Source: Adineta vaga | Lineage: Eukaryota > Rotifera | Assembly (NCBI GenBank): GCA_021613535.1 | Contig: CP075497.1 | Coordinates: 12,090,001-12,154,000 of the forward strand | Direction: 5' to 3' | Length of the DNA: 64,000 nt | Part shown: piece by piece, positions 33,301-45,257 of the stretch | How the letters are laid out: each line of letters begins with the position of its first letter | Position numbering within the stretch: position 1 is the first letter of the stretch | Position numbers and translations under genes: made by a program | Notes under the pieces: generated by a model | Told to the model about the DNA's origin: nothing | The model's database searches: none | The model's input: only the letters and a program-made list of their open reading frames with translations

Positions 33301-36056
33301 ATTCTTCAATCATTTGATTTGCGAAATCTTTTAGATATAAACTTGATGATTTATCTTCAGTAATTAATTTATGAATTTTTGTAATCCATTTGGAATAGTT
33401 TCGATATTTTTTATCTAAACGAACGAATTCATCCGTTAGATTCGTTTTTTCATGTAGAATCTTATTCATTTGTTTGTAAAGATTATTGAGAAATGAAATA
33501 AGATCGTTTAAAATTGGATAATTTCCATTTTCATATTCAATTGTTAATATCATTTCATCATTTCTATTGTTTTGATCAATTTGATCGAATTCTTCACGAA
33601 ATTTTGATAGAAGAAGAGAAAGTTCATTTAAAAATGTTTTTTCTATTGAATTCGAATTTTTGATTAATAACGATTTGTAAATCATAATAAAATTATTGAT
33701 TTGTTGTTGAAATTCTTGTTTAATCGCATTGAATCGCGTTGATAAATCATTTTGTTTAAGAATATAATCAAGTTTTTTCATATTCGGAAGATCTTGAAAT
33801 AGAACCAGAATTCGCATAAGATAATTGATTTGGTCTTGTTGAAATTTTTGATATTGTTCATTGAAAAAATCTCGATTCAATTCGATTTGACGCTTTTGTT
33901 CAATTAAATCACTTGTAGATTGATTATACGATTGTTGTAAACGATTTATATCTTCTAACAGAGATGTTTGATGGACTTTTAAAGCCTTAATAGTATCTTC
34001 TTGTTCTTTAATTTCGACTTTTTTCATTGAACTTTGAGAACTATTGTATACAACTAAAAACGAAAGAAGTGAGAAGATCGAAGAAGAGGAGAGGCGCACA
34101 GGACGCTTTGCCCACTACAGTGTTTTATCTAGAGGGCAGGCGCCCCTTGGCCCACCCGGGAGAAATCAGTTCTATACCTTGAGAAGTTGAAAGTATTGAT
34201 GTTCGTATTTTTGGTGAAGGAATCGAAGATATTGAAGGAGTATTAGATGGTAGTATAGATCTAATAAAAATTGGGAAGAATGATTTATTTTATAGATGCT
34301 GAACTTACTTAGTTGGTGAATAAGTAAAACCTATGAATGGAGCTTGTCGATTAAGTCCTAACTCTGTTGTTGATGAATCGAAATTCTAAAAGATAATTTT
34401 GATAAAGAATTTTCAAAAATATGACTTCATAGTTTCTACTTTGTTAATTTTCTAAATGAATAGAAAAAAAGAAAATCTAGTTGAAAAGATATCGACAAGC
34501 AAATTAAGGTATACTTTATCATGTGTTTCAAACTCACACTCAAAATCATCATTATCTATTGAGGCTTGTTTATCAGGAACGAACGGTGCTTTTGCTTTAA
34601 GAAAAAAAGAAAAGAAGTTGAAATTGGTTTCTTTTATGAAATCATTACCTTGTCGAATATTTGTCCAATTAATTGAACTAAAAAACGGATGTTTTTTAAA
34701 ATCCTCAACTCCATTTTTTCCCAAACGATCATTAGCTGGACAAAGTAAGTTTTCTAATAAATTCTTCGCATTCTTTGATACATCTGTATCGTCAGGAAAT
34801 GCAAGTGGAGTCTAAAATCGAGTTTTTGTTTTAACTAAATCTATTCGAATTTGTCAAGTACTTTTTTCTTTCCATATTCCATTATTTGTCCATAAGTTTG
34901 TGTTAAAAGTTCGGAATAAAATGGAGGAATTCCATACAACATTTCCCACATAACACATCCTAAACTCCACCAATCACATTCCATTCCATACTGATTTTGA
35001 TTCATATTCATTGCATTTAAAACTTCCGGTGAAATATAATCCGGTGTACCAACCGCAACACTATTCTGTACCTAAAATTCTATAAATTTCAAACAAAAGT
35101 TCATATCATTCATTGTCTTTACTGTTCCATCCGCTCTCATTCGTAGTGCAGAACCTAAAATGAAACGAAGATCAATGGAATTCAACTTGAAATTGTTCTC
35201 TTACCAAAATCAGCTAAATGAATATGTCCTTCACTATTGATTAAAACATTTTCAGGTCTTTGAAAAGAAAAATATTATAAATCAATAAGAAAAGATGAAT
35301 TTACTTGATATCTCGATGAATATAACCCAATTTATGCAGAGATTCTATCGCTAAAATCATTTCTGCTATATAAAATCGAGTAACTTCTTCAGAAAATTGG
35401 TCATCATGTTTTGATAATAAAGTGAGGAGATTTCCACCATGATAATATTCCATTAAGAAATACTAAATAAATACCATAGAATATATCAAAAGATGAAAAT
35501 TTTCATTTACTAGATTTTGATTATCTTGAAATGCATAATAAAGTTTTGTTATCCATTGTGGATCTCCAAAGACAAGAATATCTCGTTCTTCACGAAAACA
35601 AACTGTATCCACACGTTTTAACATGTCTGATTTACTCATAATTTTCATTGCGAATAATTTCTCCGTATTCTTCATTTTTACGACCACAACTAAATAAATT
35701 CATTCAATTATTGACAAACAATAAGAAATCGTCACCTTCACCAAATGCACCACGACCAATTGTTTTAATCGTTTCAAAATCATCTCGATTAATTCGACAT
35801 TGTTTTATCTGTGAAACAAATGTACGAACTAAAATCCAAAAGATTTATGAAAAGAAAACAAAGAAAATATCTTTACCATAATCAGAAATCCTAAAATCAT
35901 TTTGTTTCTTCGTAATGTTGCATTAGAACATTCATCATAGAGAACAAGTAATGCATCAACTAATCCATCAATATTTAGGACAGTTGAATGATTAATAATA
36001 AGCCGTTTAATTTCATCACAACGAGATTCAATAGTATTGTTAATTAATTCACTCAT
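30323..36056 (-). CDS. CDC42BP: MRCK-type serine/threonine kinase (CDC42-binding kinase)
   Basis: A multi-exon gene with the full MRCK domain order. N-terminal helical region ([14 protein letters not shown]); AGC kinase domain (about 35837-34450) with [23 protein letters not shown] split by an intron, [16 protein letters not shown] and CDWWSLG; coiled coil (about 34050-32940); C1 zinc finger (about 32650-32450, [19 protein letters not shown]); PH-like part (about 32275-32100); CNH domain (about 31990-30700); and a CRIB motif [14 protein letters not shown] near 30600-30645. MRCKs are Cdc42 effectors that drive actomyosin contractility by phosphorylating myosin regulation targets. Between exon 1 (ending ATG|GTAAAG near 35876) and exon 2 the phases do not fit unless an internal acceptor (CACAG|ATAAAA) is used. 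Intron 34177-34054 carries an unusual GC-rich insert. Most exon borders were read only approximately. Confidence 0.88.
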
Positions 36057-36397
36057 TTTCTGTGATAAACAGAAGGATAAATGATAAAAGTTCTCTTCTC
36101 AAACAAAATTTAAAAAAAAGAAAAACTCAAAATTATTATCTCAAGACAAAAGATATCAGCGATATCTTTGGTGTATATTTCTTTCAATACAAAGAGTAAG
36201 TCAAACTGGCTTTTCAAAATGATATAGATAAGAATATAGACGTCGATTTTATCAGAAGAAATATTTTACAAACAAAAATCATGATTTATATACTAACGAC
36301 ATCTTTGTGTATGATCTTTCAAGAAAGTAAATATGACATGTCAAAATTTTATTTATGAATATAAGAATTATGACAAGGAAAACAAATGTGTTATAAT
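36057..36397. other. Spacer between MRCK and the PAN/NHL-like gene
   Basis: 341 bp, AT-rich. The equivalent spacer in the second copy (45037-46347) is interrupted by a 1.0-kb element absent here, so this is the empty-site form. Confidence 0.5.
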
Positions 36398-37540
36398 TCA
36401 ATTTGTACATTGAAGTTCAGTACCATATCGAGCCAATTTGCCATTATTTTTATCAGCTAAATATAATTGATATTGATCAGTAAGTACCATGTCGTATAAC
36501 GATGGATATATTGAAGTTAAATTCCATGAAAGTAACAATGATTGAGAATCGATATCATAAATTCGTACACCAAAATTAACAAATGTAACCCAGAGACGAT
36601 TGCAACTATCAACAGTGACGGATGTTGGTGATTCGGAACTACTAGCACTTGTAGCGAAGAACGTGAAAGTATAAGGTGGTGTTGTTTTTAATTGCAAAAC
36701 TTTACCACCCCATGATCCATCGGTGATATAAACAAAATTATCATCATCTGGCGCTTTTCCTAATCCATATGCATTTGTTATTCCAAGTACAACGGATTGA
36801 TTTAATGTATTCGATGGCCAATTGTAAAAATTTGCACGTGATATAGAAGCTGGATTCGTTTGTAGAAGAACACAAATGAGTGTATTATCAAAAAGCCAAA
36901 GAATACGTTGTGGTCCACCTTGAGTAAAATTCATGTTTGCAATGTTAGAGAAATTTGTTGTTGAGTAGATATTAAATGCATACGGTGTTGTTACAGGAAA
37001 AATACCAGTATAGAAACGATCTTGATAATAACTGATCGTTTGAGTTCCTGATGGTAAATTTATAGTTACGTTTGATAGAATAAAAGATGTTTTAGATACA
37101 AGACGAAGTTTTGCTAAAGCTACTACAGCTAATCTATTATTGTTACTATCTAAAACAACGCTTGTAATAGAAGGAATGTTTAATGAGCTCACATTCGATC
37201 GAATTTTTTCCATTAACCATGTCAAATTTGAACAACACGGAGCATACGGTAATAATGGTTCCAGTGAATATACTGAAACATTTGTTTGTGTAAGAATTTG
37301 AAATGGATATGATGAAAAATTTGAAAATAATTGGCAAGATGAATTGGATTTATAGAAATTAAAAACAACAACTGAGGGATGTTGAAAACAATAACATAAA
37401 CATTGTAATGGAGTAAACTGATTTTCCAACCATACTAAAGGTGCATTCGTTATAATCTGTGCTTCTCTAATAATGCCAACCGTTGTACAGTCCGTACCAA
37501 CGAAAACTATACTTAACAAAGAAATCAGCATGGACTGCAT
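36398..37540 (-). CDS. Secreted PAN/apple-like plus beta-propeller (NHL-like) protein, copy A
   Basis: One exon, 380 residues from ATG 37540. The start opens a signal peptide (MQSMLISLLSIVFVG); an upstream TTG in the same frame is not credible. Residues about 40-90 carry the Cys pattern LQCLCYCFQHPSVV...NSSCQLFS of a PAN/apple-like module. The rest is built of propeller-like strands with recurring turn motifs: VVLDSNNNRLAVV, DDDNFVYITDGSWGGKV, TVDSCNRLWVTF and LTDQYQLYLADKNNGKLARY. Many N-glycosylation sequons fit an extracellular location. Family naming is by style and uncertain. A near-identical copy is at 46348-47493. Confidence 0.75.
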   Translation of the reverse strand: MQSMLISLLSIVFVGTDCTTVGIIREAQIITNAPLVWLENQFTPLQCLCYCFQHPSVVVFNFYKSNSSCQLFSNFSSYPFQILTQTNVSVYSLEPLLPYAPCCSNLTWLMEKIRSNVSSLNIPSITSVVLDSNNNRLAVVALAKLRLVSKTSFILSNVTINLPSGTQTISYYQDRFYTGIFPVTTPYAFNIYSTTNFSNIANMNFTQGGPQRILWLFDNTLICVLLQTNPASISRANFYNWPSNTLNQSVVLGITNAYGLGKAPDDDNFVYITDGSWGGKVLQLKTTPPYTFTFFATSASSSESPTSVTVDSCNRLWVTFVNFGVRIYDIDSQSLLLSWNLTSIYPSLYDMVLTDQYQLYLADKNNGKLARYGTELQCTN

Positions 37541-38046
37541 TCTCGTAATATTAATGAGTAAATGAAAAGTATAATATTTATATAAACCATTTTTTTCCAA
37601 TGCACTTAGATCTGCAGAAATGGATATTTAAATGAAGTGCATTATATCACTTTAACAATCGATTGCACTTTTGCTGTTACTTATTCTCAAGAAGAAACAA
37701 ACAAATAAATGTTTCACAACTAATAGTATACTGAACAAACTGTAAAAGAGTTTTCCATTAAATTGTGAACTTATTCGATTGCTCTGCTCAAGGTAAAACT
37801 CTCAACAACTTGGAAAAGGCCATTTCCATGTATGAAAAGAAAACATTCATGTAACAACTAAAACGTGTTAAAGAGTTTCTATGCCACATCTCCATTCGAT
37901 CTTGTGATCCAAACCTCGAACTGATCTACATTATGCATGACAAATAATTTCGAGATCATTTATTTCTTTTTAATAGCAGAATAAAAACAATGAAATACTG
38001 TACAAATCTAACAAGACGAAAAGAGGAAAACAAGAAGATAAACAGT
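37541..38046. other. Spacer, duplicated with its neighbours
   Basis: 506 bp between the membrane-protein stop and the PAN/NHL-like ATG. Nearly identical to 47494-47999, so it lies inside the highly similar duplicated tract. Non-coding. Confidence 0.5.
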
Positions 38047-39285
38047 TTAAAATGGTCGAGGTTCAACAATTAAACTGTAGATTCTAGGTGACTGAAATGT
38101 CGGGATGTTTTTGTTCTTATATCGCCAGTAGAACAAACATAAACGAATACAAGTTAATATACATGTGAGACAAAAAAGACAACGAACAAACCAAACAATG
38201 AAAACAAATGAAGACGAGGGGTTTTGTTCATAGAATACAATTGTTCCTAATAACCAGAGAAAGGTTAACCATGGTGAAAGAGTAAATGCCATTGAATTAT
38301 AAAAAACAATATTTTCAAGAATAGAAAGCGTGAGAAGACCAAAGAGGAGAAGAAAACCACCAATAATCGAAGCTGTCGATGAAGAAACGAAATCACTATA
38401 GATAATACCTATAGTTATTGCTAAACAACTTTCATAGAAAAGAACAGATGCCCATAATGCTAATCCATTGTGATATAATAATCGTGTCAACCAAACATCC
38501 ATAAAACTAAAAAATCATATAAAATTTTCATATTTAAAACAAGTATAAATACGTACAATCGATGTCGAATATAATTGCTCAAATTTCCCCACAGTGATAC
38601 ATGAACAACTACTAGAATAATGATTACTTCACATAATGTACCAACATAACGAAAGATAGAAATCTAATTTAGAAGAAAAACATTATCAATAATCAAAAGA
38701 CATGTATCATTTAGTTTTTACTCCAACTCCATATTTATTTCTTGCAGCTGCTGCCAATTGTGGTGTATACAAAATAAGAGCAAATGCCGTATAGAAAAAG
38801 CACCATTTATTCATAGCACATGGATGTTGATAGAAATAACTACCTGAAGATGTACGACGGAAGATACCGATGACTGAATAGATTAACCATGCAGCCTAGA
38901 AGAATATTTGAATATAATAGAGATATTCATTTTGATCTTACCTGCCAAATGAAAACAAGATACCAGATGTATGACATACATACTGTTGGTGGTGTTATTT
39001 CAGTTGGATATCGATTAAGAGATGGAACATTTGGAAGAGTTTTGAGATTTTCTAAATTTGTCAGTATACATTTAGGAAAAAAGATTAAATTGTGATCAGA
39101 GATACTTACTCGATGAATATAATATATCAATAGAAATGCGTTGACAAATTTGAATTGAAAAGAATACTATAGATATACCCATATAGAGAATATGAATCCA
39201 ATCGTGTTCATAGGTGACATTTGGTGGAGCATAATTATTTTCAACTAAACCTATTTGTTTTTCATTTTTTCTGTCTGTTTGAGAT
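38047..39285 (-). CDS. Multi-pass membrane protein, copy A (5' end unresolved)
   Basis: Five exons (39285-39110, 39051-38942, 38895-38722, 38663-38557, 38506-38047) join in phase to a frame of 1027 bp. The protein has several hydrophobic segments: HILYMGISIV, an internal FYTAFALILY, IIILVVVHVSLWG, then four in the last exon (LALWASVLFYESCLAITIG, IIGGFLLLFGLLTLSIL, LTFLWLLGTIVFY and CLFCLTCILTCI), and a short polar tail. No family recognised. The first exon here starts at an acceptor (TATTAG|A) and no ATG is in frame, so a further 5' exon is expected. The second intron's upstream AG sites seen in copy B are mutated, leaving TTTAG|AA as the shared acceptor. Confidence 0.7.
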
Positions 39286-39920
39286 CTAATATATTAATTA
39301 CATTACATTCGGATCATAAGAAATTTACTGGATCAAGTGTTAGTGTTACCCTATCACTGTCCATCAAGGAATATATCATATGCTAGACTTTAGCATATGA
39401 TTAGGGATTGCAGAAACGCGCCTAATTGACAAAATGAGCTTATTGATTAGTAATTAGAATTTCAGAAAAATGATCAGGTATGTGGCGCCCCCATTTTGCC
39501 CTTCATTGAATGATTGATTTATCTATCTAAGCATGTATGTATCCAAAGGCTAATTCTTTGTCGAGGTCGTGGTGCTTTGTGCATCGATGGTTTAAATAGA
39601 CATTTTCATTCGTTTCAATCCATCTAACAACAGTGTTCACTCAATAAAATTATCATCACATGTGCAAAGTATAAGTTACATCATTCTTTGTGCTTAAAAT
39701 AGTTCATTTGCTATATCCTTCATTCCTAACCCAGATCGACAAATCCGATATTGGATCCAATCCGATCCGAGTATCGGATTATTCGACCTGGGAAGCAAAG
39801 TCAAAATAAGTGCGCTCACCACAAATAATAATTATTCTAATGAATAAGTAAATAATAGGATTATTGATTAAATAGATCATACATATTAGCTTGCTTTGTT
39901 TTGTTTGTTTGTTTGTTTAG
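39286..39920. other. Spacer with a 63-bp palindrome
   Basis: 39300-39520 is still recognisably homologous to 49310-49510 (for example ATGTGGCGCCC followed by CATTTTGC) but far more diverged than the genes beside it. Contains the palindrome listed separately at 39730-39792. Confidence 0.45.
39730..39792. repeat. 63-bp palindrome, MITE end pair
   Basis: CCCAGATCGACAAATCCGAT at the left and, on the opposite strand, CCCAGGTCGAATAATCCGAT at the right, with GGATCC near the centre. The same end sequence (CCCAGGTCGAACAATCCG) closes the element at 15674-16285, so this may be an internally deleted copy of that family. Confidence 0.6.
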
Positions 39921-40118
39921 AACAAAGTTCCAGTTGTGATTGATTGGCAAGATGAATACCAAAAGCTCCAACAAAAGTTTCAGCAACAAGGTGACTTACA
40001 CAAATAATTAATGGACGATATGAAGAGACAGATCGAAGAATTAAAACAAGAGATTAAAGACCTCAAGAAAGAGATCAACAAAACGGAAACAAATTCCAGC
40101 GATTCGTCAATTGCTTGA
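39921..40118 (+). pseudogene. Coiled-coil exon with an in-frame stop
   Basis: After a clear acceptor (GTTTGTTTAG) the frame reads NKVPVVIDWQDEYQKLQQKF and QQQGDLHK, then a single TAA, and continues in the same frame with MDDMKRQIEELKQEIKDLKK and EINKTETNSSDSSIA, ending TGA. The heptad pattern runs across the stop, suggesting one terminal exon broken by a nonsense change, or a short gene ending at the TAA. Upstream exons are not identified. Confidence 0.45.
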
Positions 40119-40129
40119 TGATCATCCTG

Positions 40130-41620
40130 TGTAGGACTCTAGATTTTTTTGTATCTCATTTTGAGTCTATGGTCTTTTATATTTCAAATTGAATTTAAAA
40201 AAAATCGGACCCCATTTATACATATACCGTGGAATTTGGAGATCTAACAGAACAACACCTTCCACAACGACTAGCATCAAAGATATTACATTTCATACGG
40301 AATCAATATTAGAGTGGAAACCATACCGTAGTATAGTGCTCAAAACTAGACCTCAAGTATTCAACTATTTAGTTACCTATTTATGCAACTGTTCAGTTAT
40401 TCCATTACACCGCCAACACCCTGAATATACTAATACCCCCACCACACCCCCTGCACCCTCAATATGCTAATACCCCGCCACACCCTTCCCGCACCCTCAA
40501 TATGGAGGACTAAGAGAACTAGGAGGACTAAGAGGACTAAGAAAATTGCGAGATAGTTCGCATCTTTGGACTCTATGGTCTTTTTGAATTCTTTCTGAAT
40601 TCAAAATCACAAGCCATAACCATATTTTTCCACACAACCCTGGGTATACGGGTCTAAAACAAACAATTGGTTCTATTCAATGACCGACAGTCATTGTTAT
40701 ATATCCAGATGGTGCGACACACAATTGTTCAGATTATTTTTCACGATTCTTATCATTTCACTTGACCATGACCAGACATAAATCCAGTACTGTGTTCATA
40801 GACTCGCCTTAATTCATCACTAGTGATGAAAAATCTGTATACCCAGTTAGATACTTTCACCTTAGTCAATTTGAAAGACTCAGGGTCTAAGGGTATAAGG
40901 GTCTATGGGTCTAAAGGGCATAAGGATGTAAGTGTATAAGGGTCATCAGAGTCTAAAGGGTCTAAAGGGTATAAGGGTATAAGGGTGTAAGTGTATAAGG
41001 GTCTATGGGTCTAATGGGTATAAGGGTCTAACGGTGTAAGTGTATAAGGGTATAAGGGTCTAAAGGGTATAAGGGTCTAAGGGTATAACGGTGTAAGTGT
41101 ATAAGGGTCATAAGGGTCTAAAGGGTATAAGAGTATAAGACCCTTACACCCTTAGACCCTTTGGACCCTGAGACCCTTTAGACCGTTATACCCTTATACA
41201 CTTACACCGTTATACCCTTTAGACCCTTAGACCCTTAGACCCTTTAGACCCAAAGTTATGACGACTTCCGAAGTTATGAAGGACGAAGGTATGCATGTGT
41301 ATATGTATATAATTATGAAGATTCGAAGACTCATGATTTCAATCGGAAATGATATCTGTTTCTTCTTTTCTTAATTCAGAAAGAATTCAAATAGACCATT
41401 ATATGCTCCTTCTAGTCCTCTTAGTTCTCTTAGTCCTCCTAGTGTTCTTAATTATCGTAACTTATCATGTTAATAGAGACTATAGACAAAACATTTTATA
41501 TAATGAATTACAAAAATGTGTGTTTTCTTAAATCCGCTAGTCCTCCCATTTCAGTTTTAACTTAGATTCATATTTTTCGTTAAAATTCTGATTGAAATTT
41601 AAAAGACCATTATAACTATG
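40130..41620. mobile_element. Large nested inverted-repeat region
   Basis: Three pairs of matching arms nest around a centre near 41130. Outer: GGTCTTTTATATTTCAAATT (about 40170) against the complement of 41583-41612. Middle: AGAACTAGGAGGACTAAGAG with TTTTTGAATTCTTTCTGAAT (40505-40610) against 41370-41450. Inner: the minisatellite listed separately. The plus-strand frames 40189-40470 and 41349-41531 inside it have low-complexity composition and are not supported as genes. It could be a composite foldback transposon or a palindromic rearrangement. Confidence 0.5.
40865..41256. repeat. GGGTATAA/GGGTCTAA minisatellite, head-to-head
   Basis: From about 40865 to 41130 runs a tandem repeat of units such as AGGGTCTAA, AGGGTATAA and GGTGTAAGTGTATA; from about 41135 to 41256 the reverse complement follows (CCCTTAGACCCTTT and similar). 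The G-rich/T-A-rich make-up is telomere-like in style, but the units are variable, so I do not call it telomeric. Confidence 0.8.
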
Positions 41621-41639
41621 CTCATTTTGATGTAAAAAA

Positions 41640-42430
41640 CGAAAAGCTATTAATGTTTTCATACTTAATAATAAATCTACAATAACTGATGTACATATCC
41701 AAAAACTAATTGTCCGATAAAATCAGAAATACCAACAATTGAAATCCATAAAGTTGGTCGTTGTTCAGATTGATAAGATGTTTTAAGAAGATTGGTGAAA
41801 AATAGAATACTTGTCTTAACTAATGATCAAATGAAAATCATTGAAATGATATGGAGATACAAAATGAATTATTATGAAGAAGGAAAGTGATTTGAATAAA
41901 GAATCTATTGATTGAAGAATATGAAATTTCATGAGAGTTGTTGATGAATTTAAAGAAACTGACTCAAATCAAATAAAGTGTTTAAATAAAGTGCCGAATT
42001 TATCTTCGAGATTTTTCTTGAAGATTGAAATTTAATCCAAGAAATCGATCACCATTTAAATGTTGTTGATGATTAAGGTGTTCATATTGGTAGAAGAGAT
42101 ATGCGTTGACCATAAATTAATCGACTACCTGATCCATTTATATCGCTTGTATTTAAATTTTGATCATCTTGCTGTGCAATACTATAATAACGCCTTTACC
42201 AAAAAGTGCAGCACTTAACCATAAACCACTGGAAAGAAGTGTTCCATCTCGAACTCCATATTTAATTGTTAATATACTTGCAAAAATATTCATGATTGAC
42301 ATTGTAGCGATTTATATTGAACTAGGAAGAGTTGAATGAAAATTCCTGTGGAAGAAATAAATCTCCATGCTATAATATTTACATAGAATGAACAAATACG
42401 AGTTCATGGGAAATTTGATTTTATGGCAAA
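41640..42430 (-). pseudogene. Decayed MCT-type transporter copy
   Basis: Stretches align in order with the intact transporter at 10896-12757, for example AACTAATTGTCCGATAAAAT here against AATAATTGTCCGATGAGATC there, GATCACCATTTAAATGTTGT against GATCACTATTCAAATGTTGT, and ACCAAAAAGTGCAGC against ACCAAAAAGAGCTCC. The frame is broken repeatedly and long pieces are missing. It follows the MRCK remnant on the same strand. Confidence 0.7.
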
Positions 42431-42606
42431 TTCGAATTTAATTACATATTTCGACAAAATCAAGTCACCAATGTACTTAAGAAACGAACGAAGCAAACGA
42501 GTTAATGCTTTCTTATACTGTAATTTACATACACAGAAAACTGTCATAGAATATAGAAATCATAGCGGTGAAGTCATCTTCGTGGCGTGATGGTATTGTA
42601 TTATAG

Positions 42607-45036
42607 TTATACACGAATATAGAGGTGGGTGTGGGTGTGAACAAGAATTCGAACTCTGACACTCCCTAACATCCTCATACCCTCAAGTGATGATTGAGAA
42701 CGATCAAGTAAATAACTGAGAGATTTTATACGAATCATTCGTTTTTTACCAGATAAAAGAATTAATAGTTGGTTACTAGAAATTAATGATAATTGATAAA
42801 CTTTTTTATCGTACAAGTTGTTCGATGCTAAAACAAAAAAACAGCAAAAGTTAAAATGAAATGAAGAATTGAGTTTGAATTTACAATCGGCCTTGATATC
42901 AATGACATAAAGACTATCTTCACTAGACAAAAGAAAACGATCTTGATCTAAAATCAAAAGGAGTTTGAAACAATTATTCATATTTTATTTTCCGAATTAC
43001 CGAGAATAAGAGCTGTGGTAACTTTTTTCAAACTGATACCACGAATTTCTTTAACATGAAATATTTCACCTGTCTAAAGAAAAGAAATTACTTGGTGAAA
43101 GATCATCGAACAAGTTCACATGTGATCCGCATTCTGTTGTAATGCTTTGAATCGATGAATATATTGATCTTTTCCAGAATAATTATTTGCTGATATATAT
43201 AAATGGTTTATTCGTTCTGCGGTAAAGAAATTTTTGTTACACTGATCTAAATATAACTTTTCGTAACTTTAATATAAAGAAGAAAAAAAATTGACATTTT
43301 TTTCATTCTTTTTTCAATAAAAATAACAATTTGAAAGACAAAGGAATTCACCTACTCGAACAATATATTGATCAAGAAGCTTTTTTCGGTCTAAAATAAC
43401 AACTAAAAGAAAAGAAAATGGAAAAGAAGATTATTTATTGGCGATTTCAGATGAACTCAGTATTTTTTTCATACAATCCGAATGACAAATCATCGCACAT
43501 CCTAAACAACTCGCTTTTTATAGAAAAAATAATTAAGGCCATCATACTTTTAAAAATAAATCCTTGTCCAACAATTCTGATCAATGCATATCGACAACAA
43601 TGAGAAACTGTTAGTAAACAAAAATTTCCCGATGAAAAATCATGTAACACGTTCTAAAAAATACATTCTTTTACATTGTTGATATATTTCAATATTATCG
43701 TTCGAGGAATTAATGGTTGATCTACATCCGACTAAAAATTCAAATATTTAGTCAAAAAAAAACGTTCAACTGTTTCTTTTCTTATTGATATTGATTCATG
43801 TGTATCCGTTATTATGTTTTGCGGCAATGATGATTGCGTTTTCACCTGAAAGACTTATCTCTCTCGATGATACTTCTGTTAATTGTCTTTTCAGTGATTC
43901 GTTTTCTTCTTTTAAACGTTGAATTTCTAATTATGATTCTTTAAATTGTTCTTCAGTTTGTTGTCGAACTTGTATTTCTCTTTCCATTGTTATTTTTTCA
44001 ACTTTAATTATTCAAAAGAAGAAAAAAAACTTCGAATAATTGATATTGTTGATATTCGACGAGAATTTGTTATTTCTTCAAGTTCTCCCATCATTTGATT
44101 TGCTGACGCTTTTAAAAATAAACTTGTTGATCGATCTACATTGATTAATCGATGTTTTTTTCTAAATCAATTAATTTCTCGTTCAAATTGTTTACAAAGA
44201 TTAGTATAAAATGAAATAAAATCAGATAAGATTGGATTAGTTTGATATTGATAGTCAATTGTTAAGAGCATTTCAGTATTTGCAGTATTCTGAAAAAAGT
44301 TGTGAAAATTCTTTACGAAATTTTGTTAAAAGAATCGCAAGATCACTGAGAAATGTTTGTTCTCTTCCGATTGAACTTTTAATTAATAAAGATTCATAAA
44401 GAATAAGAAATTCATTAATTTGTTGATGAAATTCTTGTTTAATTTCTTCAAACTCTGTTTGTTGAAGAAACTAATCAATTTGATCTTGTTTGAATTTTTT
44501 GTGTTATTCAGTAAGAAAATCTTGATTTAATTGCGTTTGATGTTTTTGTTGATCAAATAATTGTTATAAGCGATTAATTTCGGAAAATAACGATGTTTGT
44601 TGAAGTTTGACTAAAGAAGGTTTGAAATAGAAATTTTGTGTTGCAAGTGATTAGACTTACGTATAAAGTGAATAAGTAACAAACAGTATCAGCTCGTTTC
44701 AATATATCAGATTTAGTCATTATTTTCATTTTCACAACCATAACTAATAAAATAAAATTCTATCAATACTTATTACAAAAATGAGATTTACCTTTTCCAA
44801 ATGCACTATAACGAATTGATTTAGTTGTTTCAAAATCATCGCAATTCATTCGACATTGTTTTATACGTGAAATAAATGTTGGAACTAAAAAGAAAATGAA
44901 TATAAAAGATTAAAAAGTATAAAATAAATTTACCGTATTTAACAATGGCTACAATTATTTTTTCTTTTTTTAATGTTGTTTTACAACATTCATCATAAAC
45001 AACAGGCAATGCGTCAATTAATTCATCAATATTCAT
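42607..45036 (-). pseudogene. Decayed MRCK copy, kinase domain deleted
   Basis: Matches the intact MRCK at 30323-36056 in order. The 5' end is NIDELIDALPVVYDECC (exon 1), then exon 2 (SRIKQCRMNCDD) and a stub of exon 3 (MKIMTKSDILKRADTVC); the remaining kinase exons are absent. The coiled-coil region (44600-43900) contains stops. A C1-like piece (43650-43440) and part of the CNH region (to 42607) follow. Exon 1 here ends in phase 1 (TACG|GTAAAT) and fits exon 2, unlike the intact copy. The CRIB end is missing. Confidence 0.8.
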
Positions 45037-45257
45037 TTTATTGAAATCTTTGTGTTATGAATACCAAAATGAGAACAAAATAGATTTTAACATGAGGACA
45101 AATACATAACGTGTCTGTTTTCCGTACAATACAAAGAATAATGCAAACTGGTTTTTGAAAAATATATAAGATGGCATAAGAGATGATGATGAGATCTTTA
45201 AAAACCAAAATCATAGTTTGATGACGGCATGTTCGAATATCATAGAACAATTGTGAT

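Noticed and set aside
40189-40470. 93-residue frame in the nested palindrome
   Set aside because: Ends in a low-complexity CCCTGCACCC-type repeat and overlaps inverted arms; no homologue or start context.
40865-41256. Telomeric repeat tract
   Set aside because: Units are G-rich but variable in sequence and length and flip orientation inside the tract; no uniform telomere unit.
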